From NCBI RefSeq assembly GCF_014287585.1, contig NZ_JACOOJ010000008.1, forward strand, positions 62,001 through 126,000: a DNA stretch of 64,000 bases, in the 5' to 3' direction. Under the pieces are notes generated by a model. It was not told where the DNA came from and did not search any database. It was given only the letters and a program-made list of their open reading frames with translations. The position numbers and the translations under genes were made by a program. Shown here one piece after another: positions 24,283-32,221 of this stretch (position 1 is its first letter; each line of letters starts with the position of its first letter). Source of the DNA: Parabacteroides hominis (GTDB lineage Bacteria > Bacteroidota > Bacteroidia > Bacteroidales > Tannerellaceae).

Positions 24283-25179
24283 ATGAAAAAGTATCATTTA
24301 CCCGGAGTTTTGACTCTTATTGTGTTAATGGCTATTGCCTGTTGTTCGACTATCACCGCCCAGAAACCGGATTCCAAGTTCGGAGGCGTACAGATCGGAG
24401 CTATCTCCTACAGTTTCCGGAGCATGCCGGACCAATCGCTCGAAGCAACCCTCGATTACTATGTTCAATCGGGCGTCAGTTCTGCCGAACTGATGGGCTA
24501 CACGGTTGAAAACTACTTAGGGATTCCCCAGACCAAAGACAAAGAGGCTTTGAAGAAATGGCGCCTGTCCGTTCCGATGAGCAAATACAAGGACGTGCGC
24601 AAGATGTTCGCCAAGAAAGGCGTCGGCATCCATATCCTGAAATTAGGCAGCCCGGACTGGTCGGACGAAGAGATCGACTATGCGTTCAACGCCTGCAAGG
24701 CGATCGGCGCCAAAGGCATCACGATGGAAATCTCCGAAAAGGCAGCCAAACGTATGGCTCCGTTTGCAGAGAAACATAACCTGTATGTGATCTTCCACAA
24801 CCACGGACAGCCCGGCAACCCGAAATTCAGCTTCGACGATATCCTGGCATACGGCCCGAAGCTGATGCTGAACCTCGACGCCGGACACTATTTCGGCGCA
24901 AGCGGCCTGCATCCGAACGGCATTATCGAACGCCTGCACGACCGTATCGTCAGCATCCATATCAAAGACAAAACGGCTAAAACCGCTTCCGATCCCGACA
25001 AGAACCGTTCTTTCGGCGAAGGCGACACCCCGGTTTACGAGGTCCTTCAACTGATCCAAAAGAACAAATGGCCGATCTACTGCGATATCGAACTGGAATA
25101 TGAGATTCCGCAAGGCTCCGATGCAGTCAAGGAAGTCAAGAAGTGCGTGGAATATTGTAAAAAAGGGCTTGAGAATTGA
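24283..25179 (+). CDS. exported sugar phosphate isomerase/epimerase-like protein
   Basis: A 298-residue protein with an N-terminal signal (LIVLMAIACCSTITAQ; the Cys residues may make it a lipoprotein) and an AP-endonuclease-2/xylose-isomerase TIM barrel. Typical segments are IGAISYSFRSMPDQS, GVHILKLGSPDW-like residues, AEKHNLYVIFHNHGQP with metal-ligand His, LNLDAGHYFGA, SIHIKDK and CDIELEYE. Exported members of this family in Bacteroidetes act on glycans or their oxidised sugars; the substrate here is unknown. It stands alone. The stop codon lies in the first AATTGAC heptad of the repeat region that follows. Confidence 0.85.
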   Translation: MKKYHLPGVLTLIVLMAIACCSTITAQKPDSKFGGVQIGAISYSFRSMPDQSLEATLDYYVQSGVSSAELMGYTVENYLGIPQTKDKEALKKWRLSVPMSKYKDVRKMFAKKGVGIHILKLGSPDWSDEEIDYAFNACKAIGAKGITMEISEKAAKRMAPFAEKHNLYVIFHNHGQPGNPKFSFDDILAYGPKLMLNLDAGHYFGASGLHPNGIIERLHDRIVSIHIKDKTAKTASDPDKNRSFGEGDTPVYEVLQLIQKNKWPIYCDIELEYEIPQGSDAVKEVKKCVEYCKKGLEN

Positions 25180-25264
25180 CCTTTGATAATGGACAATTGA
25201 CAATTGGGCTTTGCGACTGAAAATCAAAATAATTGTCTATTGTCAATTGTCTATTGTCCATTGT
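25174..25264. repeat. inverted pair of 7-bp tandem arrays (AATTGAC / ATTGTC type)
   Basis: Left arm: AATTGAC, CTTTGAT, AATGGAC, AATTGAC, AATTGGG (25174-25208). Right arm: AATTGTC, TATTGTC, AATTGTC, TATTGTC, CATTGT (25231-25264). The arms are complementary and flank a 22-bp core, so a long imperfect stem-loop can form. The first heptad contains the TGA stop of the upstream gene; the right arm supplies a -33 TTG for the next promoter. Confidence 0.8.
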
Positions 25265-25276
25265 TTACTACATTTG
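25247..25276 (+). promoter_or_regulatory. promoter of the GH3-family gene
   Basis: TTG (25247-25249) and TACATTTG (25269-25276) are 19 bp apart, fitting the Bacteroidetes -33/-7 pattern. The -33 TTG belongs to the heptad array. The ATG is at 25300. Confidence 0.55.
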
Positions 25277-25299
25277 CACCTGATTCAAACAACAGGAGC

Positions 25300-26808
25300 A
25301 TGGATATTCTGACAAATACGATATCACTACTCTTCCGCCCCCGGCAAAAAGAGATCGCAAGGTTTGCGCAGGATGCAGACACCATTCAGCACAAGCAGTT
25401 GCAGTCCCTTCTGTCTGCCGCCCGGAATACAGAATGGGGTTTGAAATACGGCTACAAAAACATCAGGGGATATGCAGACTTTTGTGAGCGGATTCCCCTG
25501 CAAACGTATGACGACCTGAAGCCATACGTCACCCGTATGATAAACGGAGAAAAGAATATCCTCTGGCCTTCGGTCGTGCGGTGGTACGCAAAAAGCAGCG
25601 GCACCACGAACGACAAAAGCAAATTCCTTCCCGTCACGCCCGAAATCCTGAAAGGGTGTCATTACAAAGGCGGTTTCGACACCGTCTCCATCTATCTCCG
25701 GAATAATCCCGACAGCCATTTCTTTGCCAGCAAAGGGCTAATCTTAGGCGGAAGCCACAGCCCTTCCCCTTTGAACCGGAATGCGCACTGCGGAGACCTT
25801 TCGGCCGTCCTGTTGCAGAACCTGAACCCGCTCGTCAACCTGATCCGCGTCCCCGACAAAAAGATCATCCTGATGGATGAATGGGAAAGCAAGATCAAGG
25901 CGATCGTCGAAAGCACCTGGAAAGCCGACGTGAACAGCCTCTCCGGCGTCCCCTCGTGGATGTTGGTGCTGATCAAGGCGGTACTGCAAAAGGCGGGATG
26001 CGAATACCTGACGGACGTCTGGCCCAATATGGAAGTATTTTTCCACGGCGGGATCAGTTTCGAGCCGTACCGGGACCAGTACAAGGCGTTGATCCCTTCG
26101 GACCGGATGCATTATATGGAAACCTACAACGCGTCGGAAGGTTTCTTCGGCCTCCAGGACGATCCGTCGGAACACAGCCTGCTGATGATGATCGACTACG
26201 GCGTCTTCTATGAATTCATACCGATTAACGAGGTGGGCAGCGAACACCCGACCGTCCTTCCGTTAGAAGCCGTAGAGGTGGGGAAAAACTATGCGATGGT
26301 GATCACTACCTCCGGCGGATTGTGGCGTTACCAGATCGGCGACACGGTCCGTTTCACCTCCCTTTATCCGCACAAGTTCGTGATATCGGGACGTACCAAG
26401 AACTATATCAATGCCTTCGGGGAAGAGCTGATGGTTGACAATGCCGACAAGGCGATCAGCAGCGTCTGCCGCCTGACGGGGGCCAAAGTGAAAGAATACA
26501 CCGCCGCTCCCCTCTTTATGCTCGACAAGGCTAAAGGCCGTCATCAGTGGATGATCGAGTTCGAGAAAATGCCGCCTTCGCTGGATGACTTTGCAGCTCT
26601 TCTGGATAAAACTTTGCAGCAGCTCAACTCCGACTACGAAGCCAAACGCTATAAAGAAATTTCTCTCCAACCTTTGGAGATACGAGTAGCCCGTGAAGGG
26701 ACCTTCTACGAATGGCTCCGCCGGAAAGGTAAATTAGGAGGCCAGCACAAAATTCCCCGTCTCAGTAATGACCGGACGTTTATTGAGGAGTTGGAAGAGG
26801 TTTTATGA
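25300..26808 (+). CDS. GH3 auxin-responsive promoter family protein (acyl-adenylating fold)
   Basis: A 502-residue cytoplasmic protein of the GH3 family. Members share the ANL adenylation fold, and plant homologues join amino acids to acyl acids; bacterial roles are unknown. The ATP-binding motif is WYAKSSGTTNDKSKFLPVT at about residue 90. METYNASEGFFG comes at about 275, and TTSGGLWRYQIGDTVRF and VISGRTKNYINAFGEELM follow. The start at 25300 leaves out 32 residues of upstream frame that overlap the heptad repeats and the promoter. The next gene is convergent. Confidence 0.9.
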   Translation: MDILTNTISLLFRPRQKEIARFAQDADTIQHKQLQSLLSAARNTEWGLKYGYKNIRGYADFCERIPLQTYDDLKPYVTRMINGEKNILWPSVVRWYAKSSGTTNDKSKFLPVTPEILKGCHYKGGFDTVSIYLRNNPDSHFFASKGLILGGSHSPSPLNRNAHCGDLSAVLLQNLNPLVNLIRVPDKKIILMDEWESKIKAIVESTWKADVNSLSGVPSWMLVLIKAVLQKAGCEYLTDVWPNMEVFFHGGISFEPYRDQYKALIPSDRMHYMETYNASEGFFGLQDDPSEHSLLMMIDYGVFYEFIPINEVGSEHPTVLPLEAVEVGKNYAMVITTSGGLWRYQIGDTVRFTSLYPHKFVISGRTKNYINAFGEELMVDNADKAISSVCRLTGAKVKEYTAAPLFMLDKAKGRHQWMIEFEKMPPSLDDFAALLDKTLQQLNSDYEAKRYKEISLQPLEIRVAREGTFYEWLRRKGKLGGQHKIPRLSNDRTFIEELEEVL

Positions 26809-26834
26809 ATTAAAAATTAAGAATTAAGAATTAA
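26807..26834. repeat. GAATTAA 7-bp tandem array
   Basis: Four heptads (GAATTAA, AAATTAA, GAATTAA, GAATTAA) begin in the TGA stop codon of the GH3-family gene. The reverse complement of the same heptad (TTCTTAA type) recurs at 48157-48181. Confidence 0.75.
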
Positions 26835-26875
26835 AAAATAGGGGTGTGTCGCTTGTTGCGTGCAGATGATATTTC

Positions 26876-27679
26876 TCAAAACTTCCAAGACAGATAAAGG
26901 CCGCCTCCATCGGGGCTAAGCGTCGGGGCGACGATCAGGCGGTCGCTTCCCTTCATATTGATTTTGCGGGCGATCGCGTTGCGGATAGGGAAATAGGTCA
27001 GGTAGGCGAGTTCGACGGAGAGGATACCGAAGCCGGCTCCTGCCACCACATCCGCCACCCAATGCCGGTTATTATACAGACGGGAACAGGCGACAAAGGT
27101 CGCCAACGCATAACCCGAATAAGCCAGTACGGGACTGCTATCCTTAAACTCCTTCCAGGCGATATGCGCACCCAGAAAGGCATTAGCCGTATGCCCGGAA
27201 GGGAAAGAATGAGGACCGCCGTCCGGGCGAATCTCGTTCACCGTATATTTCACCGTCCGTGTCATGGCGGCATTGAAGCCTTCGGCTATAACGACTAAGC
27301 AAAGCTGATCCACCCAATTATGCTTCTCCTTCCCCATCAGGTCGCATACGAATACCCAACCCAACATGCCCCATTCCATATAATCGTCGATCCGTATCTT
27401 CTTGACGGAATCCTTGCGGGAAAAGAGGTGGAAATCGTTCATCCCGTCTATGGCAGTGCCAATCGCCCCGACTGTTATCAGGGAAGCGGGAAGGATCAGG
27501 CTTTTCGGTTTGAATTTATATTCGACGACGGACATCCGGGATGTACTGTCCCGTGCCCCCGTATCGGACACGGAAAGGCATAAGACCGGTTCAGGCAAGG
27601 AAGGTTCGCGAACCGCCCCTACCGTTGTAAATATTGTAAACTGGAGTAATACCAGCAGGATGCAAATAAAAAATTTCAC
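26876..27679 (-). CDS. PAP2-family phosphatase
   Basis: A 267-residue protein with a signal-like N-terminus (MKFFICILLVLLQFTIF) and the three motifs of the type 2 phosphatidic acid phosphatase family: KYTVNEIRPDGG, PSGHTANAF with the catalytic His, and CSRLYNNRHWVADVVAG. Members remove phosphate from membrane lipids such as lipid A, undecaprenyl pyrophosphate or phosphatidate on the periplasmic side; the substrate is not clear. The hydrophobic segments around the motifs put the active site at the outer face of the membrane or in the periplasm. It stands between a convergent gene and the PiT transporter, without an operon partner. Confidence 0.88.
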   Translation of the reverse strand: MKFFICILLVLLQFTIFTTVGAVREPSLPEPVLCLSVSDTGARDSTSRMSVVEYKFKPKSLILPASLITVGAIGTAIDGMNDFHLFSRKDSVKKIRIDDYMEWGMLGWVFVCDLMGKEKHNWVDQLCLVVIAEGFNAAMTRTVKYTVNEIRPDGGPHSFPSGHTANAFLGAHIAWKEFKDSSPVLAYSGYALATFVACSRLYNNRHWVADVVAGAGFGILSVELAYLTYFPIRNAIARKINMKGSDRLIVAPTLSPDGGGLYLSWKF

Positions 27680-27773
27680 TAATTACCTTATTGATTTTCG
27701 CCCCCAAAGGAACAAAAATCTTCTTACATCACAACTATCGGTTTGCTATTTCTTAACGGCAAAAAGGAAGTGT

Positions 27774-27815
27774 GTCAAAATTCCGTTTTGTGATCCCGGA
27801 CTTGATACGGGATCA
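27774..27815 (-). repeat. REP-like hairpin after the phosphate transporter
   Basis: TGATCCCG (27791-27798) and CGGGATCA (27808-27815) form a perfect 8-bp stem around GACTTGATA. On the reverse strand the loop holds TATCAAGTC, sharing TCAAG between CCCG/CGGG arms with the hairpin of the 8089-8184 element. TGTCAAAA lies just outside, as in that element. It could be a relic or relative of that element and may serve as a terminator of the PiT gene. Confidence 0.5.
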
Positions 27816-27827
27816 GTAACACCCCGA

Positions 27828-30083
27828 TTATTCTTTCTGGAACTTCCGGCTTACCTTCAACAAGTTTGCAGTAAAGGCCACCACATTCTGCGCCTCCTGC
27901 ACCATATTGAGATAGACCATGCTGACCTTCGTGCTTCCGCTCTGTCCCTGGATTCGTTTCAGTTCCTCCTTCTTCAGAAGCGTCAGTTTCGCCAGCAGGT
28001 CGACCGATTCGGCGATCAGGTCGTCCATGCGATGGTAATCGTTGCTTTCGATCATGGCAGCACTGCGGTTCAGGAAAGAAACGATGCTGTCGGTCATTTT
28101 TCCGAAGTCCTCCTTCTGTACCTCGCAGAGCGGACTGAAATGGTTGTCGACATGCTCTTTGCCTGGTTCCGTCAGGCGGCGGATACTGAACACGATCTCG
28201 CTGGCAAAGTCATTTCCCTGATAATAGTACAAACCTTTATCGATCGCGATATCATGCTCCAGCTGGGTAACGCCCAACGTGCCGACACGTTTGACCTGTT
28301 TCAGGTAACTCTTCTTCTCTTCGATCGCGATCATCACCTTCCGAAGTTCCCGCAGGTTCTCGTCCATAAAGCCATGAACAGAGCGGTTGAAAGCGTCGGA
28401 AGCGAAGTTCAGGACATTACACAACTCCTCGCGGCTATGTTCGCGGAACAGAGAAAGAGCTTCGCGTTTGTCCTTTGTCTCGCGCAGTTTGGAAATCGTC
28501 GAATCGACTTCTTCCTGCATGGCTTCCTTCTTCATCTTTTTCCGGTAAGCCAGATGACTACGGATCAACATATAAACGGCAAGCCCGACCATTGCAGCCA
28601 TTGCCGCCACACCTCCGACATGGATCAACAGAGCCACCAGGAAACAGATCGTAAAAGCGGCGCCAGCCGTAATGAACCAACCTCCGATCACGGAAAGCAC
28701 ACCGGTGATGCGGTAAACCGCACTCTCACGTCCCCACGCACGGTCGGCGAGCGAACTACCCATTGCCACCATGAAAGCCACATAAGTCGTAGACAGAGGC
28801 AACTTCAAAGAAGTACCCACGGCAATAAGCAAACCGGAAAGCACCACATTGACGGACGCACGTACCAAGTCGAAACTCGCTTTATCCTCAAGAATAATCT
28901 CGTTATTATTAAAACGGCTGTCGATCCAGTCTTTCGCCCGTGGAGGGACTACGCTCAGAAGTGTCGTGGAGATATTATTGCAAGTACGGACCAGCGTTCT
29001 CGCCACCGGCGAAGTCCCGAAGTTCTCATTACCTTCCGACTGGCGCGAAAGATCCAGAGAGGTCTTTACGACATTATGCGCTTTCTTTGAAGTTGCAAGC
29101 GCAATGACCATGACCAGTCCGGATCCTACCAGGAAATACCACGGCGTCTTGGCCGGTTCAAGCAACGACTCCATCAGGAAAGTGTCGGTAGTGGTCGTGC
29201 CACCCTGCGCCATCAGGTCCATATAAGAAGAATAGCCTGCCAACGGAACGCCGATAAAGTTCACCAGGTCGTTACCTGCAAAGGCCAATGCCAGGGCAAA
29301 CGTACCCAACAAGATCACCACTTTAAAGACATTCACCTTCAACCAGTGAAGAATCTGCATCAATATGGTGAAAAAGATAAGCGCTCCCCACACGATCGTG
29401 TCCGTATTACTATAGATCATCGTTTTAAGGTCGCCTTCCATAAAGGAACTTTCCTTCAAACCTTTGATCAACATAAAGTAAAGGATGGAAGTAGCGGCCA
29501 ATCCACCGAACAGCCCGATGAAATAAGTCGCATGCTTCTTATAATTAAAGGTAAAGATCAGACGGGAAATATATTGGACAATGGCCCCGAAGAAGAAAGC
29601 GATCGCCACCGAAAGGAAAATGGCAAGTATCACCGTAAAAGCCTTATCCGTGTTCAGCAGGTCGCCCAACTGGAGCGCGCCGTTGGAATTGGCAATCTTG
29701 ATCAATGAAATCGCAACCGTACCGCCCAACAATTCGAAAACCAACGAAACGGTAGTCGAAGTAGGCATCCCCAGAGAGTTGAAGATGTCCAACAACACCA
29801 CATCGGTGAGCATGACAGCCAGCAAAATGCACATAATCTCCGAAAAGAAGAAATGCTGCGGCTGGTAAATCCCGTGCCTGGCAATGTCCATCATGCCGTT
29901 GGAAAGCGAGGCTCCGACAAAGATGCCGATCGCGGCAATCACCATTATTACTTTAAAAGATGCAGCTTTCGACCCTATCGCCGAATTCAAGAAGTTTACC
30001 GCATCGTTGCTGACCCCGACTGACAGGTCGAATACCGCCAGCACAAAGAGGAAAATGATCAGAAAGAGATAGAATGTCTCCAT
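27828..30083 (-). CDS. PiT-family inorganic phosphate transporter with PhoU-like tail
   Basis: A 751-residue inner-membrane transporter. The two inverted PiT repeats each carry the family signature: GVSNDAVNFLNSAIGSKAASF near the N-terminus and LPLSTTYVAFMVAMGSSLADRAWG at about residue 445. About 11 membrane helices are visible. The last 210 residues are a soluble helical region with PhoU-like character (regular acidic/basic heptads, no membrane helix), as in the large Bacteroidetes PiT proteins. It probably imports phosphate with a cation, and the tail may regulate the transporter. It is transcribed alone, divergent from the ECF sigma gene. Confidence 0.9.
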   Translation of the reverse strand: METFYLFLIIFLFVLAVFDLSVGVSNDAVNFLNSAIGSKAASFKVIMVIAAIGIFVGASLSNGMMDIARHGIYQPQHFFFSEIMCILLAVMLTDVVLLDIFNSLGMPTSTTVSLVFELLGGTVAISLIKIANSNGALQLGDLLNTDKAFTVILAIFLSVAIAFFFGAIVQYISRLIFTFNYKKHATYFIGLFGGLAATSILYFMLIKGLKESSFMEGDLKTMIYSNTDTIVWGALIFFTILMQILHWLKVNVFKVVILLGTFALALAFAGNDLVNFIGVPLAGYSSYMDLMAQGGTTTTDTFLMESLLEPAKTPWYFLVGSGLVMVIALATSKKAHNVVKTSLDLSRQSEGNENFGTSPVARTLVRTCNNISTTLLSVVPPRAKDWIDSRFNNNEIILEDKASFDLVRASVNVVLSGLLIAVGTSLKLPLSTTYVAFMVAMGSSLADRAWGRESAVYRITGVLSVIGGWFITAGAAFTICFLVALLIHVGGVAAMAAMVGLAVYMLIRSHLAYRKKMKKEAMQEEVDSTISKLRETKDKREALSLFREHSREELCNVLNFASDAFNRSVHGFMDENLRELRKVMIAIEEKKSYLKQVKRVGTLGVTQLEHDIAIDKGLYYYQGNDFASEIVFSIRRLTEPGKEHVDNHFSPLCEVQKEDFGKMTDSIVSFLNRSAAMIESNDYHRMDDLIAESVDLLAKLTLLKKEELKRIQGQSGSTKVSMVYLNMVQEAQNVVAFTANLLKVSRKFQKE

Positions 30084-30302
30084 AATTGCTTGTTATGAGT
30101 TTGGTTGCAAAGGTCTGAAACAAATATTACGCAAAAATGACATAGATGTTACAAACGTGTTACAAACCTGATTATACGCCTAAAAGAACAGTTGAATAAA
30201 AAATAATGTTACCGGACTAAGGGTTTTTCCTTATATTCGCGACTTTTATTATAAAGACATTGTTAATCTTGCTCACACTTGGGAGAGAATCAGGACAATA
30301 TA

Positions 30303-30842
30303 ATGCAGTGGGTTTGCGAAATGGCTTTGTCAGATTCACAAGTCGCTCTTAAATCGCTTTACATCGCCTACTTTGCGCGGTTGATGCGATTTACGGGCCT
30401 GTATGTCTCATCGCCGGCAGAAGCCGAAGAGATCGTTTCCGACACCTTCTTAGCTATCTGGAACAACCGCCAAGCACTCCCCGGAATCGGCAATTTCGAT
30501 TCCTACATTTATACCATAGCCCGCCACAAAGCCATCAGTTACTACCGTAAACAACACATGGAGCAAGTATCGCTGGACGAAGTCTCCATCGACCTGTTTA
30601 CCTCTACAGAAACAACTCCCGAAGAAGAACTTATCAGCCAGGAAGGGATCAAACGGCTGAATATGGCGATCGACTCCCTACCCGCCAAATGCAAGATGGC
30701 ATTCAAACTCGTCCGCGAAGACAGGCTCAAATACAAAGAAGTAGCCGCCATCCTCGACATCTCCGTCAAAACGCTGGAGGCACATCTGGCCAATGCTGTC
30801 CGCAAGCTACGGGAAACATTGGCCGAGGATACTTCAATTTAG
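30303..30842 (+). CDS. ECF-type RNA polymerase sigma factor
   Basis: A 179-residue sigma-70 factor with region 2 (LKSLYIAYFARLMRFTG, AEEIVSDTFLAIWNNR, SYIYTIARHKAISYYR) and region 4 (LNMAIDSLPAKCKMAFKL, YKEVAAILDISVKTLEAHLANAVRKLR). A TTG at 30279 would add eight residues; the ATG at 30303 was chosen as the commoner codon. It is followed by a FecR anti-sigma gene and a SusC with an STN domain, so it should direct transcription of that transport locus when released from the membrane-bound anti-sigma. A -7-like TATATTCG lies at 30232-30239. Confidence 0.92.
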   Translation: MQWVCEMALSDSQVALKSLYIAYFARLMRFTGLYVSSPAEAEEIVSDTFLAIWNNRQALPGIGNFDSYIYTIARHKAISYYRKQHMEQVSLDEVSIDLFTSTETTPEEELISQEGIKRLNMAIDSLPAKCKMAFKLVREDRLKYKEVAAILDISVKTLEAHLANAVRKLRETLAEDTSI

Positions 30843-30865
30843 CCTTTTCCAGCCCTTCGCTATTC

Positions 30866-30953
30866 CATATCACAACAGTGCTCCTTTTGTTTCACAGCCG
30901 TATTCCGTCTATATCACAACCGTGCTTCTTTCATATCACAGTTGTGGTATGAA
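30866..30953. repeat. array C: four 22-bp units with TCACA..GTG dyads
   Basis: Units at 30866-30887, 30888-30909, 30910-30931 and 30932-30953 are each exactly 22 bp and share ATATCACAACNGTGCT or a degenerate form. The last has the most complete dyad, CATATCACAGTTGTGGTATG. The array lies between the sigma and the anti-sigma genes, 24 bp after the sigma stop. It has no spacers. Confidence 0.8.
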
Positions 30954-31120
30954 TAATGGTCGGGATGAAAATAGATTCTACATGCCTATCCGTTCGCTCC
31001 TGCATGGGCATAAACGCCAACACAAACCGGCTTATCCCTCCGGCATCCCTCAATATTTTTTTTCAGAACGACTAAGGGTATTTTCCGGTTGATGCGACTA
31101 TACATATAGAAACACATAGA

Positions 31121-32134
31121 ATGGAAAACAGAATAAACCATATAATCGCACGTGTCCTGAGCGGGGAAAGTTCTTCTGACGACATCCTTTCGTTAAGCGA
31201 ATGGCTGAACGAAAACGAAAAGAACCGGGATGAATTCCGGCGGCTCAAGAATTACTGGGATGCGGATGTCGCTTTCAAGCATTCCGTCGCCCCTGCTTTC
31301 TCGGCCGACAAGCTGCAACAAAAGATCAATGTACAAAGAAGGCAGACTGACCGGCGGCAATTATGGAGAAACGCCATTCCGCTAATTGCCGCAGCCTGTT
31401 TGCTTTTCATTCTCTCTACGGCCTTTTTCCTTTATAATACAAATGACCGTACATCCGAATACTATACCTTGCTGACAGGCGAACATACCTCCAACTTCAC
31501 GATGGAAGACGGAACTGTCATCACATTGAACAAGAACAGCCGCCTCAGCTATTCCGACAAATACGGCAAAAGCAGCCGCGACGTCAAGTTAGAAGGTGAA
31601 GCCTATTTCGAAGTGGCAAAAGATTCAGGCAAGCCCTTCCAAGTAGAGATGAACGGCGCCTCTATTACCGTATTGGGCACGCACTTCAACATAAAAGCAG
31701 ATGCGGAATCCGACGATATCACAGCAACCCTCGTGGAAGGCTCCATCCGTTTCGAGGGTGCGAAGCAAAATATCGTGATGACTCCGAACCAGCAACTTAC
31801 TTTCAGCCGGTCTACGAATAAGGTGGATGTCAAAGAAATAGACACCGACACTTTCACAGCTTGGAAAGACGGCCTGTTGAAATACAAGTCCATCCCATTC
31901 ACCAAATTGATTGAGAACTTGAAAGACATCTACCAGGTAGAAATCCAGATCGACGATGAAAGACTGGCTGATCCGTCCGTCACCGTCTCCGGTACATTTG
32001 GCCAAGAACAAAGCTTTGAACAGATCCTAAAAGTGATTTCATACAGCTTACCTGTGCAATGGACGAATAATAACGGAGTTTATCATATCCAGTATGCAAC
32101 ACTAAAAAAGACAATGCCTATGAGAGAACGCTAA
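31121..32134 (+). CDS. FecR-family anti-sigma factor
   Basis: A 337-residue single-pass inner-membrane protein. The N-terminal cytoplasmic part (about 1-85, with SLSEWLNENEKNRDEFRRL) binds the sigma factor. A membrane helix lies at about 87-108 (AIPLIAAACLLFILSTAFFLY). The periplasmic FecR domain has NFTMEDGTVITLNKNSRLSY, REVKLEGEAYFEV-like residues (here RDVKLEGEAYFEVAKDSGKPF) and VLGTHFNIKA. The C-terminal domain (about 255-325) resembles an STN fold. It should relay substrate binding at the SusC receptor to the ECF sigma. The 278-bp gap after the sigma gene holds array C. Confidence 0.92.
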   Translation: MENRINHIIARVLSGESSSDDILSLSEWLNENEKNRDEFRRLKNYWDADVAFKHSVAPAFSADKLQQKINVQRRQTDRRQLWRNAIPLIAAACLLFILSTAFFLYNTNDRTSEYYTLLTGEHTSNFTMEDGTVITLNKNSRLSYSDKYGKSSRDVKLEGEAYFEVAKDSGKPFQVEMNGASITVLGTHFNIKADAESDDITATLVEGSIRFEGAKQNIVMTPNQQLTFSRSTNKVDVKEIDTDTFTAWKDGLLKYKSIPFTKLIENLKDIYQVEIQIDDERLADPSVTVSGTFGQEQSFEQILKVISYSLPVQWTNNNGVYHIQYATLKKTMPMRER

Positions 32135-32221
32135 TATTTATAAAACAGCACTGATGCCCGCACAGAACGGGCCACACCATGAAACAACTAAATTATTAAT
32201 CTCTTAAATCAATACATAAGC

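Noticed and set aside
27402..29090. 562-codon forward frame opposite the PiT and PAP2 genes
   Set aside because: It is antisense to two genes with clear motifs on the reverse strand; composition is that of a shadow frame.
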